Shown: piece after piece, positions 9,127 to 18,605 of the stretch
Position numbering within the stretch: the stretch's first letter is position 1
Layout: each line of letters opens with the position of its first letter
DNA from: an uncultured Eubacteriales bacterium
Lineage (GTDB): Bacteria > Bacillota_I > Bacilli_A > RF39 > UBA660
Assembly (NCBI GenBank): GCA_905211265.1
Contig: CAJMAC010000005.1
Span: 1-64,000, forward strand
Reading direction: 5' to 3'
DNA: 64,000 bases
Notes under the pieces: model-generated
Told to the model about the DNA's origin: nothing
Seen by the model: the letters and a program-made list of their open reading frames with translations, nothing else
The model's database searches: none
Translations under genes and position numbers: made by a program

Positions 9127-10560
9127 TTACTCTATTACTTCATTATTTAATACTTTATTCATTAATTCTTTTGCATTATTTATAGTTTCAGGATATGGTA
9201 TCATTATCCATAAATCTTGATTAGGATATGAATATGTTGGTCCCATTGAACCATAGCCATCTACTTGAGTTGAAACAATTTTATAATCTTTTAAATCATT
9301 TAATTCATATTTTATAAAACTTGTTACTTCTTCCATATCCATATTTGTTGCAAACTTTCCATCAAGCGAATCTATTATATCAGTATATGAAGTTAAAATT
9401 GTTGTACCACTACTAAGTTTATTAAATATAGCTTTAATTACTTCTTGTTGATTTCTTCCACGATGTCTATCTCCATCAATATAAGAGTGTCTTTCTCTTG
9501 AAAAAGCTAGGGCACATTTTCCATTTAATTTATTCATACCTACTTTTATTTCAGGGCAATTACCTAATTTAACATATTGATCAGCATATACTTCAATGCC
9601 ACCTATTTTATCTACTAAATCTACTACTGTAGAGAAATTAACTTTTACATAATAATTTATATCTATATCAAATATGTCTTCAATAGTTTGAACTTGCATA
9701 TTTATTCCATAATAGCTAGCATGAGTTAACTTATCATTATATCCTTCAGTACCATGTAATTTAACATAATAATCTCTTGGAATTGAAGTTAATAATATTT
9801 GATTAGTATTTGGATTAATCGTTGCAACTATATTAACATCATTTCTTGAAGTTTTATTAATATCTCCATAAGTATCTATACCACTAATTAACAAATTATA
9901 TGGAGTGTTTTTTATAGATACTCTTTTAGTTATATCCTCTATTTCATTTTTTATAGATATTGTTTTTAATACTCTTATTTTCTCATTAAATGTACTATCT
10001 TCTTCCTCATATTTATTTTTAATAATATCACTTATTAATATTGATTCTACTTTATGATTAAATAAGTTATCTTTAAGAGAATTTATATCACTTGTACTAC
10101 TATAAGTAAGAGATAACTTAATACTATCTAATACTTCTTTATCAGTTTTATCATAATATTCTAATGTTTTTTCATATAAGTCTGATGGTTCTTGATATAC
10201 TGAATCATTTAATACTATAATATAATAATCTGTTACTTCTTCTTTTATAACATTAAAATTATCAAATAAATTCATAGTTTTATTTAAATAAAATATTCCA
10301 AAAGAAAATGAAATTAATAAAAGTATTGTTATAACATATGAAATAATATGCATAACTTTTAAAAACTTATTTTTAAAATTAAACATTAATAATAAATTTA
10401 ATATAATATTAGAACTAATTAAAAATACAATTATTAATATATAATAATTATCTGGAATAACATTAAAAGTATTAATTAATACTATTAAACTAATTGTCAT
10501 AATTATTAGTAATATACCTAGTATAATACCAAATAAACTTATTTTTTTTCTTTTTTTCAT
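9127..10560 (-). CDS. LytR-CpsA-Psr (LCP) phosphotransferase
   Basis: A 477-residue protein with three N-terminal membrane helices and an extracellular LCP domain. LCP enzymes transfer lipid-linked anionic glycopolymers to peptidoglycan. Conserved segments are visible: GIDTYG, RNDVNIVATINP, SIPRDYYV, KLTHASYYG and the arginine-rich SRERHSYIDGDRHRGRNQQ near the C-terminal third. Its position between the Cps regulatory module and the sugar-precursor genes suggests it attaches the capsule made by this locus to the wall. Confidence 0.92.
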   Translation of the reverse strand: MKKRKKISLFGIILGILLIIMTISLIVLINTFNVIPDNYYILIIVFLISSNIILNLLLMFNFKNKFLKVMHIISYVITILLLISFSFGIFYLNKTMNLFDNFNVIKEEVTDYYIIVLNDSVYQEPSDLYEKTLEYYDKTDKEVLDSIKLSLTYSSTSDINSLKDNLFNHKVESILISDIIKNKYEEEDSTFNEKIRVLKTISIKNEIEDITKRVSIKNTPYNLLISGIDTYGDINKTSRNDVNIVATINPNTNQILLTSIPRDYYVKLHGTEGYNDKLTHASYYGINMQVQTIEDIFDIDINYYVKVNFSTVVDLVDKIGGIEVYADQYVKLGNCPEIKVGMNKLNGKCALAFSRERHSYIDGDRHRGRNQQEVIKAIFNKLSSGTTILTSYTDIIDSLDGKFATNMDMEEVTSFIKYELNDLKDYKIVSTQVDGYGSMGPTYSYPNQDLWIMIPYPETINNAKELMNKVLNNEVIE

Positions 10561-10643
10561 TGCATCACCCTAAATATGTTTCTATATAATTATAACACAT
10601 ATTTTGACAATTTTATATCTTTTTTAAAGAAAAAACTTATACT

Positions 10644-10736
10644 TTACTTTTTATTAATAATTATAAATATTCCAAGAGAAATATAAAAGAATGTTATTAA
10701 TAATAAAAGTATAAGTCCTATATATATAAATACTTT
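10644..10736 (-). other. Possible decayed small membrane protein without a start codon
   Basis: Behind a perfect ribosome site (GAGGGG) the minus strand encodes about 30 codons for a single hydrophobic helix ending INKK and a stop at 10644. The codon where ATG should be is TAT, and no in-frame ATG, GTG or TTG is suitably placed. This may be a micro-ORF that lost its start, or chance. The rest of 10561-10803 has no gene. Confidence 0.25.
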
Positions 10737-10795
10737 ATAGTATCACCCCTCTAATAAATTATATAACAATAAATAAACATAATATGTCAAAAAAA

Positions 10796-10816
10796 GTGTA
10801 AGATTAATTCTTACAC
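10796..10816 (-). terminator. Intrinsic terminator after the VanZ-like gene
   Basis: GTGTAAGA (10796-10803) and TCTTACAC (10809-10816) form an 8-bp stem. On the minus strand it is followed by seven T residues. The stop codon lies in the loop. Confidence 0.8.
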
Positions 10817-11217
10817 TTCTTAGTTATTAATTTATATAAATATATTCCCATAATAGACCCTAATGAATCTATCATAATATCTATTATTTGACAACTCCTA
10901 CCAGGAACAAATATTTGATGTATTTCATCACTAGTAGCATATATTATACATAAAAGTATTGCTATAATTATTTTTTTATCATATCTTGTAATAAAGTTTA
11001 TTACTAATATTCCTAATATAAAATACTCTATAAAATGTGCTAATTTTCTAATTATTAAACTTAATAACCCTATATCTTTAATATTTATTATACTAGTAAT
11101 TATATCTACTATAAAATTAGATTGATTAGAAGAACTAGTAGCATCAAATGAAGACATTACAAATATAAATATCATCCATAATATTACTAAAATAATAGAA
11201 ATTTTATTTTTTATCAA
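10804..11217 (-). CDS. VanZ-like membrane protein
   Basis: A 137-residue protein with four membrane helices and the VanZ-family signature: SSFDATSSS after helix 1, then LAHFIEYFILG, DEIHQIFVPGR and a final GSIMGIYLY. The biochemical role of the family is not settled; VanZ gives low-level teicoplanin resistance and relatives occur in surface-polysaccharide loci. It overlaps the end of the upstream dehydrogenase gene by 14 bases. Confidence 0.8.
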   Translation of the reverse strand: MIKNKISIILVILWMIFIFVMSSFDATSSSNQSNFIVDIITSIINIKDIGLLSLIIRKLAHFIEYFILGILVINFITRYDKKIIIAILLCIIYATSDEIHQIFVPGRSCQIIDIMIDSLGSIMGIYLYKLITKKCKN

Positions 11218-12556
11218 AATTTATCCTTTTTCTACCTATTGAAAGATATTTAACTTTTGTTTTTTCTACATCTTTCAAATTATAACAATTTCTGCCATCT
11301 AATACTAATGGATTTTTCATTAACTCTTCATACTTATTTAAATCATATTCTTTTATTTGTGGCCACTCCGTCATAATTAATACAGCATCACAATCTTTAA
11401 TTGTATCATCTATATCTGTATAATAGTTAATTTTTTCGACAACTTTATCTTCATCAACAAATAATTTAATTTTTTCTTTAAATTTTTCAGTACTTATTGG
11501 GTCATATGCTTTCACATTTGCTCCTGAATCTAATAATAATTCAACATTATCAATTGAAGCAGCTTCTCTTAAATCATCAGTACCAGGTTTAAATGTAAGT
11601 CCTAATACTCCAATATTTTTGTTTTCTAAATCAATTAGTAACTCTTTTAAGTATTCATATAATATTATTTTTTGTCTTTTATTTACTTCAATACATGCCG
11701 ATACAGTCTTTAATTCGCGTTCTAATTCTTTGCTTAACCAATGTAATGCTTTTGTATCTTTTGGAAAACAAGAACCACCATAACCAATACCAGCATTTAG
11801 AAATTTATTTCCTATTCTACTATCATAACCCATACCCTTTGTTACATCTTCAATATTTGCTCCAACCTTTTCGCAAAAGTTTGCTATTTCATTAATATAT
11901 GATATTTTTAGTGCTAAGAAATCATTTGAAGCATACTTAACCATTTCTGCTGAGCATCTATTCATAGATAGATATGGTACTTTATATGGCTTTTTCGTAA
12001 GTGGCGAATATAGTTTTCTCATTATTCTTTCAGGTACTCTATGATTTGTACCTACAACTATGCGAGAAGCATGTAATGTATCTCTTACTGCTGTTCCTTG
12101 AGCAAGAAATTCTGGATTTGATGCAACATATATTTTAATTCCAGGTTTAACATTCTTTCTCAAATATTCTTCGACTTTATCATTAGTACCTATTGGTACA
12201 GTAGATTTAACTACTACTACACAATCTTTATTAACGCTTTCTGCTATTTGTTCACAAACTTTATAAACATAATCTAAATTAGCAGAACCATCTGCTCTTT
12301 CAGGAGTACCTACTCCAATAAATATTACATCTTTATCCTTATATGCCTCTTTATAATTTGTAGTATAAGTTAATCTTTCTTTGTCTTCTTTCATTAATTC
12401 TTCCAAGCCTTCTTCATAGATTGGACTTATACCTTGACTCATTTTTTTAACTTTTTCTTCATCAACATCAACACAAGTTACATCATGACCAATATGTGCT
12501 AATGCTACACCAGTTACTAATCCTACATAACCAGTTCCTGCAACTGCAATTTTCAT
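11204..12556 (-). CDS. ugd: UDP-glucose 6-dehydrogenase
   Basis: A 450-residue enzyme oxidising UDP-glucose to UDP-glucuronate with NAD. The Rossmann motif is GTGYVG near the N-terminus. The catalytic cysteine is in GYGGSCFPKD and the C-terminal UDP-binding domain starts around NIGVLGLTFKPGTDDLR. Ribosome site AGGAGG precedes the ATG. With the adjacent epimerase it would supply uronic acid donors for the capsule. Other UDP-sugar dehydrogenases are close relatives, but the neighbour supports glucose as substrate. Confidence 0.9.
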   Translation of the reverse strand: MKIAVAGTGYVGLVTGVALAHIGHDVTCVDVDEEKVKKMSQGISPIYEEGLEELMKEDKERLTYTTNYKEAYKDKDVIFIGVGTPERADGSANLDYVYKVCEQIAESVNKDCVVVVKSTVPIGTNDKVEEYLRKNVKPGIKIYVASNPEFLAQGTAVRDTLHASRIVVGTNHRVPERIMRKLYSPLTKKPYKVPYLSMNRCSAEMVKYASNDFLALKISYINEIANFCEKVGANIEDVTKGMGYDSRIGNKFLNAGIGYGGSCFPKDTKALHWLSKELERELKTVSACIEVNKRQKIILYEYLKELLIDLENKNIGVLGLTFKPGTDDLREAASIDNVELLLDSGANVKAYDPISTEKFKEKIKLFVDEDKVVEKINYYTDIDDTIKDCDAVLIMTEWPQIKEYDLNKYEELMKNPLVLDGRNCYNLKDVEKTKVKYLSIGRKRINFDKK

Positions 12557-12595
12557 TTTATTTCCTCCTACTTTTATTTACAAATTAAATATATC

Positions 12596-12680
12596 ATACT
12601 TTTTGCAAAAAGTATATGCTTTTTACAATAATTATACATTTTTATTATTATTTTTTTGCAAAAATAAAGCATTTTTAATT
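12596..12680. repeat. Repeated TTTTTGCAAAAA palindromes upstream of ugd
   Basis: ATACTTTTTGCAAAAAGTAT (12596-12615) is a perfect 20-base palindrome about 40 bases upstream of the ugd ATG. A second copy of the TTTTTGCAAAAA core followed by a GC-ATTTTTAA tail lies at about 12653-12680, giving a rough direct repeat of about 28 bases. This could be an operator or a decayed terminator. Confidence 0.4.
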
Positions 12681-12693
12681 AATTATGCAAAAA

Positions 12694-12715
12694 AAGCAAG
12701 TATTTTTACTTGCTT
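12694..12715 (-). terminator. Intrinsic terminator after the epimerase
   Basis: AAGCAAGTA (12694-12702) and TACTTGCTT (12707-12715) form a 9-bp stem with a 4-base loop, followed by T residues on the minus strand. The stop codon of the epimerase is at its edge. The main capsule transcript probably ends here, with ugd starting again downstream. Confidence 0.8.
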
Positions 12716-13676
12716 AATTTCTTTTTTTATACCATTCAGCAAAATTTTCTATGCCTTTTTTAAATGTTGTTTTAGGGTTATATCCTAATAATTTTTGTGC
12801 TTTTGAAATATCAGCATAAGTTCTATCTACATCACCAGGTTGCATAGGTAATTGTTTGATATTTGGTGTTTTATTTAAAACTTCTCCAATTATATTAATC
12901 ATTTCTTTTAAAGATATTGGACTTGAATTACCTAAATTAATTATTTCGTAAACATCTTTATTTTCTTCTACATATTTTATGCTTCTTTCAATTCCATCAA
13001 CTATATCACCAATATAAGTATAATCTCTTGAAGTATTTCCATCTCCATACATAGGAATTTCTTCATCATTAAGCATTAATCTTGTAAATTTATTTATTGC
13101 TAAATCTGGTCTTTGTCTTGGACCGAAAACCGTAAAAAATCTTAACATAATTACATTTATATCATTTAGTTTATGATAAACATGTGTCATTACTTCATTG
13201 GCTTTTTTAGTAGCAGCATATGGACTAATAGCATAATCTACCACAAAAGTTTCTTTAAATGGTACTTCTTTACAATTTCCATATACACTTGAAGATGATG
13301 CCATAACTAATTTATTTACATTATTTTTTTTCATACACTCTAAAATATTTTGTGTTCCTAAGCAATTAACTTCTTGATATAATATTGGATTTTCAATTGA
13401 AGGTCTTACACCTGCCATTGCAGCTAAATGAATTACACAATCTATTTTATTTTCAATAAATACCTTATCTAAATTATCCTTATCCCTTATATCAATTCTA
13501 TATAATTTGTAATTAGGGTTATTCAAATTATCTTTAACATTTTCTTCCTTTAACTCAGGATTATAATAATCACAAAAATTATCTACTACTACAATCTTAT
13601 TATTCTCTTTTAATAAACTATCTGCAAGACTTGAACCAATAAATCCTGCTCCTCCTGTTATTAAATATGTTTTCAT
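12714..13676 (-). CDS. NAD-dependent UDP-glucuronate 4-epimerase-like protein
   Basis: A 320-residue short-chain dehydrogenase/reductase of the sugar-epimerase type: TGGAGFIG near the N-terminus, SSSSVYG, and the catalytic YAATK (Tyr-x-x-x-Lys). The start chosen is the ATG at 13676 with GGAGG upstream; longer in-frame starts would lie inside the previous gene and lack a ribosome site. Overall similarity is to UDP-glucuronate 4-epimerases, which fits ugd just downstream (UDP-glucose to UDP-glucuronate to UDP-galacturonate). A UDP-glucose 4-epimerase role is possible but less likely. Confidence 0.8.
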   Translation of the reverse strand: MKTYLITGGAGFIGSSLADSLLKENNKIVVVDNFCDYYNPELKEENVKDNLNNPNYKLYRIDIRDKDNLDKVFIENKIDCVIHLAAMAGVRPSIENPILYQEVNCLGTQNILECMKKNNVNKLVMASSSSVYGNCKEVPFKETFVVDYAISPYAATKKANEVMTHVYHKLNDINVIMLRFFTVFGPRQRPDLAINKFTRLMLNDEEIPMYGDGNTSRDYTYIGDIVDGIERSIKYVEENKDVYEIINLGNSSPISLKEMINIIGEVLNKTPNIKQLPMQPGDVDRTYADISKAQKLLGYNPKTTFKKGIENFAEWYKKRN

Positions 13677-15049
13677 TTGTTTTCCTCCTCTATCAAATAT
13701 TCTTTCCAACCATCTGTTGGTATGAAATGTTTATTATATTTATTAACGTCAACTATTTTTGATTCACTATATAAATTAAATTCATTCTTATTTGCAATTG
13801 TATATTTACTTAATTTATATCCATTTTCTATATATTTAATTTTACTTGGATTAAATCCCATTACTTGGCAAATTATTTTGTCCATATTTAATTGATTAAA
13901 ACTTGCAAGTATTAATCCAACTTTTTTATTACTAGGAATTAATGGTCCTTCTTTTTCACCAGAAACAATCATATCTGCTACATTAAATATTATTCTTTGT
14001 TTTTTATTAGTTAATTTGCCATTTTTATCAGCATATAATACTATTTTATTAATATCTAAAATTGTTCTCCATATCGTATCATTTCCATACCAACTACCTT
14101 CAAAATATTTTTTCTTACTAGTTTTTTTAGCTAAATAATGTAATGATGAATTTAAAAAACTTATTATTCTATTATGCAAGTAGGTATAATTCTTTACTTT
14201 TGATTGCAGGTTTTTTAATATACTATTTTCTGGATATTCATCACCATGATTATGTATACTTCCATTTCTATGATGTGGCAAATATTCTTTTTTAGCATTT
14301 ATTCCGACAAAATTTTTCATGCATGCTGTTATTCCAGCTTTTCTGTGTGTTTTTGGCTTAGGCATATTAATAATTACATCAGCATTCAATACATCTTGTG
14401 GAATTAAATATTGATGAATACCATTATGATGATGCTCATGCATATATTTTAAATTATAATTAGTAATAGCATATTTATCTGCATATTTATCAACTTCAAC
14501 TAATGAACTATCCTGATTTAATGATACTTCAATACAATCTAATGATGTATTACTATTCTTTCTAAAATCTATTAACTCAATATTATACCCCTTTTTTTGA
14601 TATTTTTCTATTGAATTCTTTAAATTATTTATTTTTATAACTTCTTCAAAATTACATTCTTGAACCGGAGCATCTCCCACAATTATTTTTCCAGTTTTAT
14701 TTAATGCCAAAATTGTGTAGTCAATAATGGGACGTATTAATGAAAAATTTGTAATCAACGAATCTGTATCTCCAGCATCACACGTATTTTCATGTTTTAC
14801 TAAATTTGGCTTTATTAACACATTATTTCCGGGCTTTATAAAATCTTTAAATGGATTCCATTCTTTTGTACCAATATTCTTTGAATCTAATTTCATATCT
14901 ATTAATAAACTTCTAAATTCATTATATATTTTCTCATCACTTTCAATATTTATATTTAATCCTTCTTTATATCTTGAAGATGGATTAAATATAATAGAAT
15001 TTTCATATTTAGATAATTTTGTGTTTTTTAAATAAACATTATTATTCAT
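13673..15049 (-). CDS. DUF362 domain protein within the capsule locus
   Basis: A 458-residue cytoplasmic protein. Recognisable DUF362 segments are VLIKPNLVKHEN, GDAPVQECNFEEV, INMPKPKTHRKAGITACMKN and the late NVADMIVSGEKEGPLIPS. DUF362 proteins have no settled function. This one lacks the ferredoxin-like cysteine clusters often attached to the domain. It overlaps the epimerase start by 4 bases and the flippase gene at its own start, so it is fully embedded in the polysaccharide operon, which suggests a role in modifying or regulating polymer synthesis. Confidence 0.8.
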   Translation of the reverse strand: MNNNVYLKNTKLSKYENSIIFNPSSRYKEGLNINIESDEKIYNEFRSLLIDMKLDSKNIGTKEWNPFKDFIKPGNNVLIKPNLVKHENTCDAGDTDSLITNFSLIRPIIDYTILALNKTGKIIVGDAPVQECNFEEVIKINNLKNSIEKYQKKGYNIELIDFRKNSNTSLDCIEVSLNQDSSLVEVDKYADKYAITNYNLKYMHEHHHNGIHQYLIPQDVLNADVIINMPKPKTHRKAGITACMKNFVGINAKKEYLPHHRNGSIHNHGDEYPENSILKNLQSKVKNYTYLHNRIISFLNSSLHYLAKKTSKKKYFEGSWYGNDTIWRTILDINKIVLYADKNGKLTNKKQRIIFNVADMIVSGEKEGPLIPSNKKVGLILASFNQLNMDKIICQVMGFNPSKIKYIENGYKLSKYTIANKNEFNLYSESKIVDVNKYNKHFIPTDGWKEYLIEEENK

Positions 15050-16535
15050 ATTTCCTCCTAATTTTATTAACTATTTCTTTAAAAATATTTTTATAAAATA
15101 TACTATTTATAAGTATAACAATTAAAGAAACAATTATGAATAAGATTAATGCATATATAAACCATTGAATATAATTTTTTACCATTATATTACCTATCAT
15201 TAAATGTATTGCTAATGAGATAATAATTTCTCCATAAGAAATGATTACAATTTTCATTGAATTGATTAACTTTATCTTTAATATTTTTTTACTTGCATAA
15301 TCAATAAATCCAATGCTTCTTATTAACATTGAAATTAATGTTCCAATTGCAACACCCAATAATCCATATTTAAATACTAATAATACTGATAAAATTATAT
15401 TTATAATTGGTTCTATTATTGAAAATACTTTTGTTTCTTTAAAATGCCCTTTGGCATATACAATTGTTGAATAAGGGTAACGAATTATATAATTAAATTC
15501 TGCCAAAACTAATACATAAGCAAAAGCTGGTTGAATGTAATTAGCATCTGTTATATTTTTTGTATAAATTGATACAAAAGGTATTATTAAAAATAATGTA
15601 CATATAATTAGAATAGTAGAAATTGTATAAAATAAAAAAGTATACATAGAAAAATTTTTATTAATTTTTTCGCTTGAATCAGTAATCATTTTTTTGCCAA
15701 AAAAAGAATCAATTCCATTTGTTAAAGAAACAATAATTGAACGAATGGATTTAATAATTAGTGAATATATTGAATATATTGATATATTCTTTAGTTCACT
15801 AAATATAGTTAAAATTGTAATATCTATATTCGATTGCGTTGCTGCAGCAATATGATGCGTTAATCCATCCCATTGTTTTTCAAATTTATAATCACTTTTT
15901 TTTGTAATATTATAACCATAATTTGCATCAAAATATATTTTTAAAATTATAGGTTTAAAAACAAAAATTATTGAACTTATTAATTTAACCATTTGAATAT
16001 TACATCCAATTTTAATTAAAATTATCATCAATATCAAATTAATAACATATCCTAGTGCATTTATATAATCAATAACATAGTTTTTTTGATCAGCTTGTAA
16101 AAATAATTTGTAAGTCATACCCAAAAAATATTCTGCAAATTGGCTAATAGAAATAATAATTATTAGACTAACTGTATATAAATTTGAAAAATCGCCATTT
16201 ATTATCGGATAAATTATACATAATATAAATACATAAAACACTAATATATAAGCAATTCTTTTAAAGAACTTACTTGAAGCCCCAAGTATTCGTTCAATAT
16301 TATTACTATTTTTTTCAACTATTGGTTTAAACAAAGCATTTTTTATAACTGGACCAATTCCTGCTTCTAACAACGATATATATGCTATAAACTGAGTTAT
16401 TGATGATACTAACCCATTAACCCCTGAACCATATTTTTTAATTATTAATATTGGTATAATAAATCCATAAACTATTGTTGAAAATTGAAAAATTAGTGAT
16501 GATATAATGTTTTTAATTACTATTTTCTTATTCAT
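15042..16535 (-). CDS. Wzx-type polysaccharide flippase
   Basis: About 497 residues with 12-14 membrane helices across its whole length, fitting the MATE/MOP-family flippases that turn lipid-linked repeat units across the membrane. The first segment after the start (IISSLIFQFSTIVYGFIIPI) is typical. I chose the ATG at 16535; an in-frame GTG at 16544 is also possible. It overlaps the upstream TupA-like gene. In the locus it would work with the EpsG-like polymerase. Confidence 0.85.
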   Translation of the reverse strand: MNKKIVIKNIISSLIFQFSTIVYGFIIPILIIKKYGSGVNGLVSSITQFIAYISLLEAGIGPVIKNALFKPIVEKNSNNIERILGASSKFFKRIAYILVFYVFILCIIYPIINGDFSNLYTVSLIIIISISQFAEYFLGMTYKLFLQADQKNYVIDYINALGYVINLILMIILIKIGCNIQMVKLISSIIFVFKPIILKIYFDANYGYNITKKSDYKFEKQWDGLTHHIAAATQSNIDITILTIFSELKNISIYSIYSLIIKSIRSIIVSLTNGIDSFFGKKMITDSSEKINKNFSMYTFLFYTISTILIICTLFLIIPFVSIYTKNITDANYIQPAFAYVLVLAEFNYIIRYPYSTIVYAKGHFKETKVFSIIEPIINIILSVLLVFKYGLLGVAIGTLISMLIRSIGFIDYASKKILKIKLINSMKIVIISYGEIIISLAIHLMIGNIMVKNYIQWFIYALILFIIVSLIVILINSIFYKNIFKEIVNKIRRKYE

Positions 16536-17466
16536 CAATATCACTTAAATTCTTTTCTGGTAATTTTAGCAGTTCACCTAATCTATAATCCCATTCTTCT
16601 GGAGTGAACTCCTCAAATCCTGCACCAGGAAAAAAAGTTAATTCACCAAAATATAGTTTACCATTTATTTCATACCAATCTACTCTCACAAATGGAATAT
16701 TTTTAGATAATTTTTCTGATAACTCAATCATTTTATTGTAATTTTCAGGCTTTTTTATTTTTTTACTGGAAGACCTATAATGTCTTTCAAACGGCATTTT
16801 TTTCCAGTTAAGATCGAAAAATGTAACTGCTAGTCCTAAGTCTTTATTATCTCTTTCGCTACAAACAAAACTACACTTTGCTTTTCCATCAAAACACATT
16901 ATTTTATAATCATTCAATTGACTGTTTTCACCATCATCTAAATATTTTTCAATAATAATTCTTGGTTTTACGTTTTTGTATGGCCATTCTCTATGTTTAT
17001 AATAGTAATTGTTTCTTAATGATTTATTAATTTTTTTTCTAGCTAAGTTAATATCTAATTTTTTCTTGTCTTTACAAATAATAATTCCACCAGAATCATG
17101 TGTACATTTCATTACAAATTGATTTGGTAATTTATCAAAGTCAATATTATCAAACTTTTCATAAACTCCTATTGTTGGTATTATATATTCCTCTCCTATA
17201 ATTTTTGATACATATTCTTTTACATCATATTTATCAACCATCTTTGTATACTCTGGATTTCTATCATATAATTTCAACCATTGAAGTTTTTCATTAAATG
17301 TTTTTGGATTATCAAGATTAATCTTATATCCCATTTTTAATAGAAATTTTTTTTCTAAATACTTCCTATCAGACATATTTTTATATAAGCCTATCGTCGA
17401 AAGACACCCAAATCTATATAGTGGATCTGAAATAATTTTTTTAATTTTTTTTATATATTCAATCAT
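16528..17466 (-). CDS. TupA-like ATP-grasp protein
   Basis: A 312-residue member of the TupA-like ATP-grasp family, named for teichuronopeptide synthesis and frequent in surface-polysaccharide loci, where members are thought to add amino-acid-type substituents or act in glycan assembly. Diagnostic segments: NPKTFNEKLQWLK, FVMKCTHDSGG, PRIIIEKYLDD, DYKIMCFDGKAKC and VRVDWYEINGKLYFGELTF, the last carrying the metal-binding acidic residues. It overlaps the genes on both sides. A second family member is fused to a glycosyltransferase at 19712-21622. Confidence 0.85.
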   Translation of the reverse strand: MIEYIKKIKKIISDPLYRFGCLSTIGLYKNMSDRKYLEKKFLLKMGYKINLDNPKTFNEKLQWLKLYDRNPEYTKMVDKYDVKEYVSKIIGEEYIIPTIGVYEKFDNIDFDKLPNQFVMKCTHDSGGIIICKDKKKLDINLARKKINKSLRNNYYYKHREWPYKNVKPRIIIEKYLDDGENSQLNDYKIMCFDGKAKCSFVCSERDNKDLGLAVTFFDLNWKKMPFERHYRSSSKKIKKPENYNKMIELSEKLSKNIPFVRVDWYEINGKLYFGELTFFPGAGFEEFTPEEWDYRLGELLKLPEKNLSDIDE

Positions 17467-18584
17467 ATTTCCTCCTTTTTCAAGGGAACATTGAGTTTTT
17501 CTTTTAAAAAGTTTGACGTTTCTATTTCATATGGTACTATTTTTGAATTTTTTAATGAATGTACCATAAAAATTATTAAAAGCAATACTAAAAGTGTTTT
17601 AACAATTGCAATTACCTTTTGATTATTATATTGCTTTATTAATGACGGAATACTCAAAAGTAAAAAAGTATTATATATTTGCATTGTCCTTGCAAAAATA
17701 TCATTATATAAGCCCATTATTTCAATAAAAATAGAAATCAGTAATGTATATAATGAAATATTACACATTTTATTATTCTTTATTTTATCAAAATTGACAA
17801 AAATAAGAACTATATTAGATAAAAAATACAATAATATTATTAAATTATTTAGTTGTAACTCATGCCCGACATATCCTTTACCTAGTCTTGACATAATAGC
17901 GTAAATTACATTTACATAAATAAATCTTGAAAAGATTAAAAATGGAATACTCAATATTAGTAATATTAAGAATTTTTTTCTATTAATTGGTTTAAAATTA
18001 GCAAATAAAAATATAGGCAACGCTATTATTATTGCCCTATGACATAAAAAGGCAATAATAAAAAGTAAAATTGATTTTAACCTTTTCTTATTTATCAAAA
18101 AATGCAATGACCACAAAAAAATACTTAATGCAAGTGATTGCCTTATAATTCCAAAAAAATATGTATATATACCAAATGTACATAATATAACATAACTTAA
18201 CCATGGAATATCAGAATATTTATATATAAAATAACTAAATGAAAAAATGTTTACAAACGCACAAACAACTAAAAATCCATGAAAATTAAATCCTAAATGT
18301 GATATTACCCAATTTAATACAACATAACCACTTTCATAATCAAAAGGATATATTAAATCAGCGATTTTAAAGAAATGTAATTTTGATATCATTTCTGAGA
18401 AATTAAGAGTTTTAATATAATTGAATCCTGCACTATAGTTAGCCAAATCAACTCCTAAACTACTACTTCTCAATGCAAGTATTAAAAATAACTGTATAGA
18501 TACTAAGATTATAAATTTTTTTCTATTTTTTATCAAAATAGCATATACAATTATTAGTAATATATTAATTATATATATTGTCAT
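17463..18584 (-). CDS. EpsG/Wzy-type polysaccharide polymerase
   Basis: A 373-residue protein with about ten membrane helices. The early RSSSLGVDLANYSAGF segment (Arg, Gly-x-Asp, Tyr pattern) and FGIIRQSLALSIFLW followed by CHRAIII are features of the EpsG family that polymerises lipid-linked repeat units outside the membrane. It lies between flippase-side and glycosyltransferase genes, as expected. Confidence 0.85.
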   Translation of the reverse strand: MTIYIINILLIIVYAILIKNRKKFIILVSIQLFLILALRSSSLGVDLANYSAGFNYIKTLNFSEMISKLHFFKIADLIYPFDYESGYVVLNWVISHLGFNFHGFLVVCAFVNIFSFSYFIYKYSDIPWLSYVILCTFGIYTYFFGIIRQSLALSIFLWSLHFLINKKRLKSILLFIIAFLCHRAIIIALPIFLFANFKPINRKKFLILLILSIPFLIFSRFIYVNVIYAIMSRLGKGYVGHELQLNNLIILLYFLSNIVLIFVNFDKIKNNKMCNISLYTLLISIFIEIMGLYNDIFARTMQIYNTFLLLSIPSLIKQYNNQKVIAIVKTLLVLLLIIFMVHSLKNSKIVPYEIETSNFLKEKLNVPLKKEEI

Positions 18585-18605
18585 ATTATCATCCTTTCAA
18601 AAAAG

